From positions 19,925,102 through 19,989,101 of the forward strand of contig AP025066.1 of assembly GCA_036186865.1 (NCBI GenBank): a stretch of DNA of 64,000 nt. Reading direction: 5' to 3'. This document shows positions 52,185-63,126 of this stretch, one piece after another (the first letter of the stretch is position 1; each line of letters starts with the position of its first letter). The notes beneath the pieces were generated by a model. It did no database searches, was not told the DNA's origin, and worked only from the letters and a program-made list of their open reading frames with translations. The DNA is from Eustoma russellianum (taxonomy: Eukaryota > Streptophyta > Magnoliopsida > Gentianales > Gentianaceae). The position numbers were made by a program, and so were the translations under genes.

Positions 52185-54931
52185 TGTTGGACCATGCACC
52201 TGCAATAAACACCACTAGAGGGGAGTGAATAGTGTTTAGCGGAAATTACACTACAACCCTTTGTAAAAATCCCCTTTGAAAACAGAATCTGAGACCACCT
52301 CAGATTCAGAACCCATTTTTGAAAAATTCAAAAATAATTGTACATAACTCCAAAAATTATGAAACTTTCCAGAATTTAACTTCAATGTGTTAGCAAGACT
52401 CTGTCCAAAAATCGGACAAAAATAAGATTGTTTGTCCCTTCAAACAAATAAAAAGATTCAGATGATCAATCTGGACAGAATTGGACAGAATGTTGCTGAT
52501 TTTGCAAAACGTGTTTCTCTTTGAATACTCAACCAAAAAGGTTTATCTTTATATCAAAACACTCCTCAGGATGTGTCGATAAAGTTTCCAAAAGGGCCTG
52601 ACCTTGAAAAATTCTTGATAAATACAGAATTCAAGTTTTCTCAAAACTGGTCAGATTGCAGCCAGATTGGAGCAGGTATCTTGCAAAGACTGAAAGACTA
52701 ATTTTTCCTTGCTCAAATTAAGTGATTTTTCTTGCAAATGAAAGCTAACAGTCTGAAGTATAACTCCACCAAACATCATGAATTTTGAAAGTGTTAAGCT
52801 ATTTTTTCAAATTGTGAGAAGTTGTGTGAAAACTGCAGTAAAAACAGGCAGAAAACAGAAATGAAGAAACATGACAAGAACACCGAGAATTTATCCTAGT
52901 TCAGTCAATGTGACCTACTCCAGTCCCAAGGAACACCTTTCCTTAGAATCCACTATCAAATGAATCACAACAAGAACCAAGCTTGATCCTTGGGTTATAC
53001 ACCAACCGTATTCAAGACTTGGATAATCACCTTCTAAGCAACACGTAGTTGCAACACCTCTATCACCTATTGATATAGCCTTATAAGAATCGCTAATCAA
53101 TCTTACAAATGAATCTCAAGAGTCTTCTAGCTCAACAAAAACAACAAGAACACCTTTGCTACAAAGAATGGAACAAGAACAACAACAAGAAGAAGATGAT
53201 AGCTAGACAATTCAACAAATGCTTGTAAGCTTCAAGTGTGTTTCATCTTCTTCACCATTGCCTCTATTTATAGTGTGATTTGAGCCTTGGAGATAAGAAT
53301 TCCAATGTGTCACCATCTTCATCATCAAATCCAAATATCTTTTCATCATTGGTTGGCTTTGTACACTTGGCAAAACAAGACAACATAATTGGTCCACCTT
53401 GGCAATTCCATTTGGCCAAAAATTTACACCTTGGATTGTCTTGAAAATGTGAAGATAATACCCAAAGATAATAGCCATAACAAATCCATTATCTTCTCAA
53501 CTTTTTGGCAAGATAATAGGCATGTGAACATTGACATTTTCAAACTCAAATTCAGCTTCAACTATCATCATAGTAGCCGTTGGCTACTTCCCTTTTTTTT
53601 CAAAAATAAATTTTGATTTTCCTTAATAAAATAAGAAAGGATAATACCACTGAAATATCACCAACTTCAAGCACAATAATAGGACATGTGAAGTCTTCAT
53701 TTGAATTCAAAAATCTGCTAAAAATACACATAATAACCAAGTAGCCGTTTGGCTACATTTGAATTTTTACAAGTTGGCAATTTTGCCAACTAGCTCCTTT
53801 TTGATTTGTCCACTTGTCACCAACTCATAAAATGAATAATGTATCACCTCCACCTGCTCCACGTTTTTGAGCATACAAATATGTGTAGCAACTCAAATTT
53901 TTGAAGAAGAAATAAATAGATAATAGTTGACAAGATTATGTTAACGTGTAACACCGAAATTCCTCATATTTCTTCTTATATGTCATGATCATTTCTACAC
54001 CTTTAACACATTGAAAATCTCTGAATAATTATGATATATATGCTCTTATAACATATATAAGAGGGTCTTCAATAAAAAAAATAGAATGTGACATCTCAAA
54101 TCGTCACATGTCCCGCTATAGTCAACAATATCATCATTTAAGAGAAATAAGATAAAATCATCATATAATCTTCAAATTAATAATAACTCAGCTCCAGAAT
54201 GAAGATAATAATATGATCAAGGGATTCCTTGAGTGAAAATAATAAAAATACCCTCGGGGGTGAAATGACCAAAATACCCCTGGAATATGAAAACTCCAGA
54301 AATGACCCGGATGGTCAGAAATAATCATGATATCACCTTTGTCACGATAAATAATATAAGAATGCACCCATGAAATATTTTCACCATGTGATGTTCCTAC
54401 AAAACTCAAAGTACCAATTTTGCTCTTATTGGTAAGTTGTAGAAACTTCCAAGGCACGTTAGTCATAATACATTGAAAATCATCAAAGTCACATAAGATT
54501 CGCATAATAAGCATGTATAAATCATATACAAATGAAAACAACCATTTTATCACATTTTAGAAAATTATTTCTAAAAACCCTAGACATCGATCGATCGAAG
54601 TGCCTCCGCTTCAGAGATCGATGTCTCACAGAAAGGTTCAGGTTTTGTCTTTGACCTAAATCGATCGATCGATGTGAGGATTCCATGTACATAGATCGAT
54701 CGATGTATCTCAGGTTAAAGATCGATGTCTCACAGTAAGGTCTTGAACTTTCACTGCCTTACATGGATCGATTATGTGAGAGATCTATGTACATAGATCG
54801 ATCGATGTGCAACAACCTGACGATGTCAACTTTTTCAACTTTTAATCACATATAACACCATGTGTGACATTTTTAAGTATTCACCACCTAAAATCATGAC
54901 TTTGAAAATTATCCAAACATATTTCTCAACA
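52185..54931 (-). repeat. RLC-1 3' LTR (2747 bp)
   Basis: The plus-strand ends are TGTTGGACCATGCACC and CATATTTCTCAACA. The U3 start (54590-54830) carries the ATCGATCGATGT cluster. A TATA box lies at 53262-53275 on the minus strand. It is highly similar to the 5' LTR, with scattered substitutions and small indels (17 bp length difference). Confidence 0.97.
53262..53275 (-). promoter_or_regulatory. TATA box in RLC-1 3' LTR
   Basis: CACTATAAATAGAG on the minus strand. It could drive transcription leftward out of the element into RLC-4. Confidence 0.75.
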
Positions 54932-54944
54932 TTCTCCCCCTTTT
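54932..54944 (-). other. RLC-1 polypurine tract
   Basis: In element sense AAAAGGGGGAGAA sits directly before the 3' LTR start TGTTGAGAAATATG. Further purine blocks lie at about 55040 and 55145. Confidence 0.9.
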
Positions 54945-55199
54945 GGATGATTTTCAAAATAACCTAACATGCTTTTAATGTCACAACCTATAACCAATTG
55001 TTTATTAAATTTTGTTTTTAACAAACTTTTAAATAGTACGCTCCCCCTCAACTTATACTATCCCCCGTAACATATACTCAACTTATACCAATTGAAACTT
55101 AGCATATGACTTACCAACTAAAATCATGTTCTTATTCTATCTCCCCCTTTATTTTGCAAATCATGCAAAAGATAAAACTATACAATAGTGTCGTAAGTC

Positions 55200-55873
55200 A
55201 TCATGCCTAACTTGGCTCGTAAGCTTTGAAAAGTGGCTTGATTAAGGGGTTTGGTAAAGATGTCAGCTATCTAATGATCAGTTCTTATATGCACCGGATT
55301 CCGAGAAAGATTGATTGCACTTGTGCTATCGCAGAAAATTGGAATCTTATTCATTTTAATGACAAAATCACTAAGTTGCTGTTTAAGCCAAAGTATTTGG
55401 GTAGTACATAAACTTAAGGCAATATACTCGGCATCAGTGGTAGAAAGAACTACACTAGCTTGCTTTTTAGAAAATCAAGAGATCAAGTTTGTTCCTATGA
55501 ATTGACAAGTACCGCTAGTGGATTTTCTATCTAATTTGCAACCACCATAATCAGCATCACTATATGCATGTAATTCCAGCTTAGCGTTTCTATCATACCA
55601 CAGTCCTAAGTGAGGTGTGTGTTTAAGATATCTAAATATTTTTTTCACCGCATTGTAATGTGATACCTTGGGACAAGATTGAAACCTAGCACACATACAT
55701 ACACTAAACAAAATGTCAGGTCTTGATGCAGTTAAGTATAACAATGATCCAATCATAGACCTATAAAGTGTGTCATCAAAAGGTTTACCATTTTCATCCT
55801 TATCAAGTTTGGTGCTAACACTCATGGGGGTAGTTGTTGGTTTCAACTCTTCAAATCCAAACTTCTTAATCAT
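55200..55873 (-). pseudogene. RLC-1 RNase H
   Basis: In element sense: PTTTPMSVSTKLDKDENGK, RSMIGSLLYLTASRPDILFS, AYSDADYGGCKLDRKSTSGT, then past TGA near 55475 FSKKQASVVLST and AEYIALSLCTTQILWLKQQL. It ends with IFCDSTSAINLSRNPVH and IADIFTKPL. The acidic residues are present. The tail is shortened: the HxRTKHIEI segment is mostly lost between NPVH and IADIF, an internal deletion. Confidence 0.88.
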
Positions 55874-56640
55874 ATCATTGACATACTTAAGTTGGCTAAT
55901 GTGAATTTATTGGGGGTTTTGTTTGATTTGAAGTCCTAAGAAATAATTCAACTCTCCTACCATTGACATTTCAAATTCTAACTTCATACATTCTTCGAAG
56001 TCTTTTACTAAGGTAGGGTTGGTTGAACCAAAGATAATATCGTCTACATATATTTGAACTATTAACAAGTCATTATCTTTTCTTCTTAGAAATAATGTGT
56101 TGTCAATGGTCCCTTTTTGATAATTATTTGCAATAAGAAAGTTTGCAAATCTATCATACCAAGCTCTTGGAGCTTGTTTCAAACCATATAGAGCTTTCTT
56201 AAGTTTGTAAACATGGTTAGGATTCTTTGGATCTTCGGATCCAGGGGGTTGTTTGACAAACACCTCTTCTTGGATGTATCCATTCAAGAATGCACTCTTG
56301 ACATCCATTTGGAAGAGCTTAATATTGCTTAGACTTGCAATCGTAACAATCTAATTGCTTCTAGTCGTGCAACGGGTGCAAAGGTTTCTTCATAATCTAT
56401 TCCTTCTTGTTGATTATAACCTTGTGCGACTAGTCTAGCCTTATTTCTTGTAATTTTTCCTTGTTCATCCATTTTATTCTTAAACACCCATTTCGTTCCT
56501 ATTATAGACTTGTTTTTGGGTTTAGGTACTAAGTCCCACACATTGTTCCTTGTGAATTGATTTAATTCCTCATGCATAACATCTATCCAAGATATATCAC
56601 CTAAGGCTTCCTTTACATTCTTAGGTTCTAATTGTGATAT
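55874..56640 (-). pseudogene. RLC-1 reverse transcriptase
   Basis: In element sense: NNVWDLVPKPKNKSIIGTKW, VFKNKMDEQGKITRNKARLV, AQGYNQQEGIDYEETFAPVA, a frameshift near 56330, then MDVKSAFLNGYIQEEVFVKQ, VYKLKKALYGLKQAPRAWYD and the catalytic YVDDIIFGSTN with YVDD at 56039-56050 intact. EFEMSMVGELNYFLGLQIKQ follows. A TAA near 55904 separates it from the RNase H in the same frame. The RT is one of the least damaged parts of this element. Confidence 0.9.
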
Positions 56641-57040
56641 TAAGCTATGTCCTTCAAGTTGACTTATATTTCTACGTGTTCTAACCCCAACACTTGGATC
56701 CCCAATGATTAGTTCTCTAGGATGCCACCAATTTCTAGATTGACTAGGTTCACCCTCATCTTGTTCAAATGTTTCATTAGTGTGAATATTATCATATGTA
56801 ATTTGATCATTAGTTGTATTATCTTCTAATTGCAAAGTTTCTTTGTTTATTTCATCTAAGGGTTCATGCATGTCTTCTTCAGGGGGAGTTGGTTCTAGAT
56901 GATCAAATACAGGCTCAAGTAAATCATCATCAAACATATTTTCAACATTATTCTCATGTTTATGTTGATTTTTATCACTAACTTCAAAGCATGCATTTTC
57001 ATTGAATTTCACATGTATAGATTCAATTATTTTTCTAGAT
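56641..57040 (-). pseudogene. RLC-1 integrase-RT linker
   Basis: In element sense IESIHVKFNENACFEVSDKN opens an acidic, Asn/Glu/Pro-rich low-conservation stretch, ending with VGVRTRRNISQLEGHSLISQ. This is normal polyprotein linker in copia pol. Its frame differs from the integrase upstream. Confidence 0.8.
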
Positions 57041-57713
57041 GCAAGATTATAACATCTATAATATAGCATGCACAACTAACAGCTTCAGCCCATAAATATT
57101 TAGGTAATTTATTTTCACATAACATTGTTCTAGCAACTTCTTGAATTTTTCTATTTTTACGTTCAACAACTCCGTTGAGTTGTGGTGTTCGAGGTGGTGA
57201 GAATTCATGTTTAATTCCATATAGTTCACAAAATTTGGTTACTTCTTTGTTTTTAAATTCTCCACCTCTATCACTTCTAATCCTTTTAACATTTTCTTCG
57301 TAAATGTTTTCAAGTTGCTTAATAATGGTTTCGATTGCTAATGGAGCATCGTCTTTGTGTGTTAAGAACAATGTCCATCTGTAGCGTGAGTAATCATCTA
57401 CTATGACACACACATAGTAGTTTCTACCTAAACTTCTTGTCCTACTTAGACCAAATAAGTGTAAGTGAAACAATTCTAGTACATGACTAGTATTCACTTC
57501 GTGTTTCGGTTTTAATGTTTCTTTAATGTGTTTTCCTTTAATACATGTTTCACACATTTGAAAATTATCTAAGTCTAACTTAGGCATTCCTCTAATTAAA
57601 TTCTTCTTAGATAATTTCTTAATGGTTGAAATTCCTATATGGCCTAATCTTCTATGCCATAAATTTACATCTAAGTCATGTGATATTAGACACTTAACCT
57701 TAGCATCTAACAT
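57027..57713 (-). pseudogene. RLC-1 integrase with C-terminal deletion
   Basis: In element sense the zinc-binding part reads LWHRRLGHIGISTIKKLSKK and CETCIKGKHIKETLKPKH. In the catalytic core the first Asp is lost: ELFHLHLFG, where LxHMDLFG is usual, has His at the catalytic position. VIVDDYSRYRWTLFLTHKDD, IRSDRGGEFKN (second Asp) and RTPQLNGVVERKNRKIQEVA (Glu) are intact, as is LPKYLWAEAVSCACYI. The frame then jumps directly to the ESIHVKF linker. About 100 residues (the NKTPYEL, FGC and GYS region) are deleted. Confidence 0.88.
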
Positions 57714-58065
57714 GTTATCTAATGTAAGAATATAAATGTTACCATCTCTATTTTTTTAATACTATTTCTCCTTTTTTATTTATTATATCACAAGAATTGG
57801 GAAGAAAAGAGACATTATAACCACAATCTATAAGCTGAGAAATACTAAGTAAATTATACGAGAGATTGCTTACTAACAACACATTTCGTATTTGAAATGT
57901 GTTAGGGTCCCCAATTGTTCCTTTTCCAAGAACTTGTCCTTTGTTGTTGTCACCGAATGTTACTTTTCCTCCATTCTTGATATGTTCCAATTCGATGAAT
58001 AGTTTAGGGTTCCCCGTCATATGCCTCGAACATCCACTAACTAAAAACCATTTGGTTTTCAGATT
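57714..58065 (-). pseudogene. RLC-1 aspartic protease with lost catalytic Asp
   Basis: In element sense KWFLVSGCSRHMTGNPKLF begins near 58050. The family motif is DSGCSRHMTG. The codon at 58039-58041 reads GTT, so the catalytic Asp is Val. GGKVTFGDNNKGQVLGKGTI, IRNVLLVSNLSYNLLSISQL and CGYNVSFLPNSCDIINKKGE follow as in the family. Confidence 0.88.
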
Positions 58066-58800
58066 CTTTGACCATGCCTCCTTCTTGCATTCCTTGCGTT
58101 TTTCCTACAATGGAGACAAAGTTTTAGGTACCCAATATTTAGGTCCTTGAATGTTAGGGGCACCATTCTTGTTTAGATATCCCTTAGGTATCCAAACTTG
58201 AACATACCTTCTAGGCACATTTTTAGCATTATTATAATTTGGAAAATAAGAAGAATTAACATATACATGACCATTCACAAAAATGAAGATGCATTGTTAT
58301 ACATGTTGCGCCATGGTTGATAATTATTATATGATGGCCGATTTCTATAATGTGTATAAGGCATGTGATTTTTTTTTCTTGAATGGCGCTATATAAGTGT
58401 GCTCATAGGCATTTCTATAAGACTTATACGAGTGTTGCCTATACTTAGGTTCATAATAAGTTGGATACATTTTATTCCTTTTAGTTGTATTCTTATATAT
58501 ATATATATATAATTTCTATGTTGTCTAGATGCGAAATTTGGCCTAGATGTATGTTTATGCGTGTGTATATTTGCGGGTGTGTGTTGTATTTTTGCCTTGA
58601 TATAAGTAGAAGAAGGTGTAGAAGAAAATGTAGCAGGCAAAGTTGATTTTGTTGTATTATATGGCAACTTTGTACTAGATGAGACAAACTTAGTCTTTTT
58701 ATCTACTTTTACATTTTCTTCTTTATAACCTAAGTCGGTTTTATCATTTCCATATCTTTGTGATGAGATTAGTGTATCTAACATATTTGCACCAGATTTA
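58066..58800 (-). pseudogene. RLC-1 gag-protease linker
   Basis: In element sense a Lys/Ser/Thr-rich region (KKTKFVSSSTKLPYNTTKST) is followed by a (TA)n run at 58492-58511 read as YIYIYI. Further on, MVPLTFKDLNIGYL-like sequence corresponds to the usual 'G.KLKWVPK' lead to the protease. Frames change more than once. Little conserved function is expected here. Confidence 0.6.
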
Positions 58801-60274
58801 AATTTTTATAACATTTTTTTGAGGTAAGTTTAGAAGACTTAAGTTGCACTATTTCATTTTCACAGCTTTCTAACTTAGACTGTAGCATACTATATTCCGT
58901 TTTTAACTTTTGTTCATTTTTCTTAAGTGGTTCAATTTTATTCTCTAAAGAATCAAGAGTATTAGTAGACTCTTGTTTAAAAGATTCTAATTGATCAGAA
59001 AATTTCAAGCTGGACGTCTTCAACTTGTCATTTTCTTCAATTAGTTTCTTCTTTTCTTTAGAGAGCCTCTTACAGTGAGCATGCAATTTTAAGAACTCTT
59101 CATACATTTCATCAAATGTCATGTCACTATCAGAAGAAGAACATACCTCGTTGGATAAGAAGCAGACTTGAGCTTCCTCAGTTTTGGATTCTGAGTCGGA
59201 TGAGTCGCTCCATGTGCTCACCTTCATTGCTCGTTTCCTTTTCCTTGCCTTTGACTCCTTTGTCTTTGTCATTTGTGCCTCCTTATCCTTGGCTTGTTTA
59301 TTATTGTTGTTGTTATTATTATTTTTCTTCGTGGGACAATCATATGAAATATGTGCTTTTTGACCGCATTCATAACACTTTAATTGTTTATTATACCATT
59401 TGTTTGTGTTATTTTTCTTAGGTTGAGAAGAAGAAGAAGAACATTGTCTATTTCTATTATGATGTTTGAAAAACTTTCTAAGTTTTTTTGCTATTAATAT
59501 CAAGTCGTCATCTAGTTCAGTATCACTATTACTATCATCATTATTTGTATGTGTTTCTGTTGCTTTGAAAGCTATTGACTTACTTGATGATTTAGATGAC
59601 TCAGACTTCCGTTGGTTTAGTTTTACCTCATAGACTTTAAGAGACCCGATCAATTCATCCATCTTAGTGATTGACTTTGTCTCCTCGATTGCAGTCACCT
59701 TTGGATCCCATTCAGCAGGAAGGCTTCGTAGCACCTTTTGAACTTTTTCATTATTTGTGAATGATTTGCCTAAAGCTTCAAGGGCATTAAAAATGTTAGT
59801 AATCCTCAAATCCATAGATGTTATGGATTCGTTTGGCAACATTTTGAAAGACTCTAATTCTGTCATAAGCATGTTTATTTTTGATTCTTTAACACCACTG
59901 GTACCTTCATACTTTAATACAAGTGATTTCCACATATCGTGTGTACTTGTGCAATTTGACACATATCCTGCTTCAGAAGTTGTAAGTCCATTCAAAAGTA
60001 ATTGCATAGCTTTAGCATTCATGGACATTTTCTTTTTATCTTCCGATGACCATTCACTTTTATACTTCTCAACCTCTTGTGTGACTCAACTAACTTGTAC
60101 AACTTTCATTAGAATGTACGGCTCATCTTCAACAATAGACCATAAATCGATGTCTATAGCCATTAGGAATAGCCTCGTTCTTAGTTTCCAATGAACAAAA
60201 TTATTGCCATCAAAAAGAGGAGGGCGTTGTGTAGACATACCTTTCAACTCACCTTTGTGAGAAACAATAGCCAT
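58778..60274 (-). pseudogene. RLC-1 gag (capsid/nucleocapsid)
   Basis: In element sense ATG at 60274 (MAIVSHKGELKGMSTQRPPL) precedes FDGNNFVHWKLRTRLFLMAI, the UBN2-type start. A single in-frame TGA at 60086-60088 interrupts an otherwise open frame to 58778. SAEAGYVSNCTSTHDMWKSL-type sequence and ESIHSMDLRITNIFNALEAL-type helices follow. The zinc knuckle is CYECGQKAHISYDC (Ala in place of the usual Gly before His). A poly-Asn tract (N8, AAT repeats near 59290-59330) and a long Lys/Glu-rich coiled-coil-like C-terminus complete it. Gag would build the particle. Confidence 0.88.
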
Positions 60275-60382
60275 TGTATGTACCTTGGATTTGAGACAAG
60301 CAGCATATAATGAATTGTTGTTTCTTGGCCTTGTATTGTTCGTATGGTGTTGAATCTTGCTTCTTTGCGTGGTGTAGACCTC

Positions 60383-60394
60383 ACTCTGATACCA
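60383..60394 (-). other. RLC-1 primer binding site
   Basis: In element sense TGGTATCAGAGT starts two bases after the 5' LTR end (GGTCCAACA). It matches the initiator tRNA-Met complement TGGTATCAGAGC at 11 of 12 positions. This fixes the element orientation. Confidence 0.93.
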
Positions 60395-60396
60395 AT

Positions 60397-63126
60397 TGTT
60401 GGACCGTGCACATACAATAAACACCACTAGAGGGGCACGAATAGTGGTTAGCGGAAATTACACTACCCTTTTGTAAAAATTCCCTTTAAAAACAGAATAT
60501 GAGACCACCTCAGATTCAGAATTCGTTTCTGAAAAATTCACAAATAATTGTACACAACTCCAAAAATTATGAAACTATCCATAATTTAACTTCAATGTGT
60601 TAACAAGACTCTTTCCAAAAATCAGACAAAAATAAGGTTATTTCATCCTTCAAACAAATAAAAAGATTCAAATGGTCAATCTGGACAGAATTGGACAGAA
60701 TGTTGTTGATTTTGCAAAACATGTTTCTCTTTGAATACTCAACCAAAAAGGTTTATCTTTATATCAAAACACTCCTTAGGATGTGTAGATGAAGTTTCCA
60801 AAAAGACTCTGACCTTGAACAGTTATTGATAAATACAGAATTCAAGTTTTCGCAAAACTGGTCAGATTGCAGCCAGATTGGAGCAGTTATCTTGCAAAGA
60901 CTGAAAGACTAACTTTCTCTTGTTCAAATAAAGTGATTCTTGTTGCAAATGAAAGCTAACAGTCTGAAGTATAACTCCATCAAAAATCACGGCTATCTTT
61001 TCAAATTGTGAGAAGTTGTGTCAAATCTGCAGTAAAAACGGACATAAAACAGAAATGAAGAAACAAGACAAGAACACCGAGAATTTATCCTGGTTCAGTC
61101 AATGTGACCTACTCCAGTCCCAAGGAACACCTTTCCTTGGATTTCACTATCAAATGAATCACCTTACAACAAGAACCAAGCTTGATCCTTGGGTTATACA
61201 CCAACCCTATTCAAGACTTGGATAATCACCTTCTAAGCAACACTTAGTTGCAACACCGCTACCACCTATTGATATAGCCTTATAAGAATGGCTAATCAAT
61301 CTTACAAATGAAGATCAAGAGGCTTGTAGCTCAACAAAAACAACAAGAACACCTTTGCTACAAAGAATGGAACAAGAACAACAACAACAAGAAGATGATA
61401 GCTAGACAATTCAACAAATGCTTGTAAGCTTCAAGTGTGTTTCATCTTCTTCACCATTGCCTCTATTTATAGTGTGATTTGAGCCTTGGAGATAAGAACT
61501 CCAATGTGTCACCATCTTCATCATCAAATTTAAATGTCTTCTCATCATTGGTTGGCTTTGTACACTTGGCAAAATAAGACAACATAATTGGTCCACCTTG
61601 GCAACTCCATTTGGCCGAACATTTACACCTTGGATTGTCTTGAAAATGTGAAGATAATAGTCATAACAACTCCATTATCTTCTCAACTTTTTGGCAAGAT
61701 AATAGGCATGTGAACATTGACATTTTCAAACTCAAATTCAGATTCAACTATCATCATAGTAGCCGTTGGCTACTTCCCTTTTTTTTCAAAAATAAATTTT
61801 GATTTTCCTTAATAAAATAAGAAAGGATAATACCACCAAAATATCTCCAACTTCAAGCACAATAATAGGACATGTGAAGTCTTCATTTGACTTCAAAAAT
61901 CTGCTGAAAATACCCATAATGACCAAGTAGCTGTTTGGCTACATTTGAATTTTTACAAGTTGGCAATTTTGCCAACTAGCTCCTTTTTGATTTGTCCATT
62001 TGTCACCAACTCATAAAATGAATAATGTATCTCCTCCACCTGCTCATATATGTTTTTGAGCATACAAATATGTGTAGCAACTCAAATTTTTGAAGAAGAA
62101 ATAAATAGATAATAGTTGACAAGATTATGTCAACGTGTAACATCGAAATTCCCCATGTTTCTTCTTATATGTCATGATCATTTCCACACCTTTAACACCT
62201 TGAAAATCTCTGAATAATGATGATAAATATGTTCTTATAACATATATAAGAGGGTCTTCAAGAAAAAAATAGAATGTGACATCTCAAATCGTCACATATC
62301 CCACTATAGTCAACAATATTATCATTTGAGAGAAATATGATAAAATCACCATATAATCTTCAAATTAATAATAACTCAGCTCCAGAATGAAGATAATAAT
62401 ATGCTCAAGAGATTCCTTGAGTGAAAATACCCAAAATACCCTTGGGGGTGAAATGACCAAAATACCCCTGGTATATGAAAACTCTAGAGATGACCCGGAT
62501 GGTCAGAAATAATCATGATATCACCTTTGTCACGATAAATAATATAAGAATACACCCTTGAAATATTTTCACCATGTGATGTTCCTACAAAACTCAAAAT
62601 ACCAATTTTGTTCTTATTGGTAAGTTGTAGAAACTTCCAAGGCACGTTAGTCATAATACATTGAAAATCATCAAAGTCACATAAGATTCGCATAATAAGC
62701 ATGTATAAATCATATACAAATGAAAACAACCATTTTATCACATTTTAGAAAATTATTTCTAAAAACCCTAGACATCGATCGATCGAAGTGCCTCCGCTTC
62801 AGAGATCAATGTTTCACAGAAAGGTTCAGGTTTTGTCTCTGACCTACATCGATCGATCGAAGTGAGGGTTCCATGTACATAGATCGATCGATGTGTCTCA
62901 GGTTTAGAGATCGATGTCTCACAGTAAGGTCTTGAACTTTCACTGCCTTACATGGATTGATCGATGTGAGAGATCTATGTACATAGATCGATCGATGTGC
63001 AACAACCTGAGAGATCGATGTCAACCTTTTCAACTTTTAACCACTTATAACACCATGTGTGACATTTTTAAGTATTCACCACTTAAAATCATGACTTTGA
63101 AAATTATCCAAGCATATTTCTCAACA
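60397..63126 (-). repeat. RLC-1 5' LTR (2730 bp)
   Basis: The plus-strand ends are TGTTGGACCGTGCACA and CATATTTCTCAACA. It carries the same ATCGATCGATGT cluster (62770-63020) and TATA box as the 3' LTR. The TATA box lies about 1.65 kb from the U3 end, so U3 is very long and R plus U5 are about 1 kb. Confidence 0.97.
61461..61474 (-). promoter_or_regulatory. TATA box of the RLC-1 5' LTR
   Basis: CACTATAAATAGAG on the minus strand, at the same LTR offset in three copies. Likely core promoter for the element's genomic RNA. Confidence 0.8.

Larger units (their letters stand above)
52185..63126 (-). mobile_element. RLC-1: Ty1/copia element with 2.7-kb LTRs, nested in RLC-4
   Basis: A full-structure element of 10.9 kb on the minus strand. 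LTRs are 60397-63126 (5') and 52185-54931 (3'). The flanks are CCTAT on both sides (52180-52184 and 63127-63131), a perfect 5-bp duplication. The PBS, gag, protease, integrase, RT, RNase H and polypurine tract are all in the expected copia order. The YVDDIIFGST active site fits the SIRE/Tork branches; no third ORF is present. LTRs this long are unusual for copia. The internal region has frameshifts, stops and a deletion in integrase. Two solo LTRs of the same family lie in the window. Confidence 0.97.
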
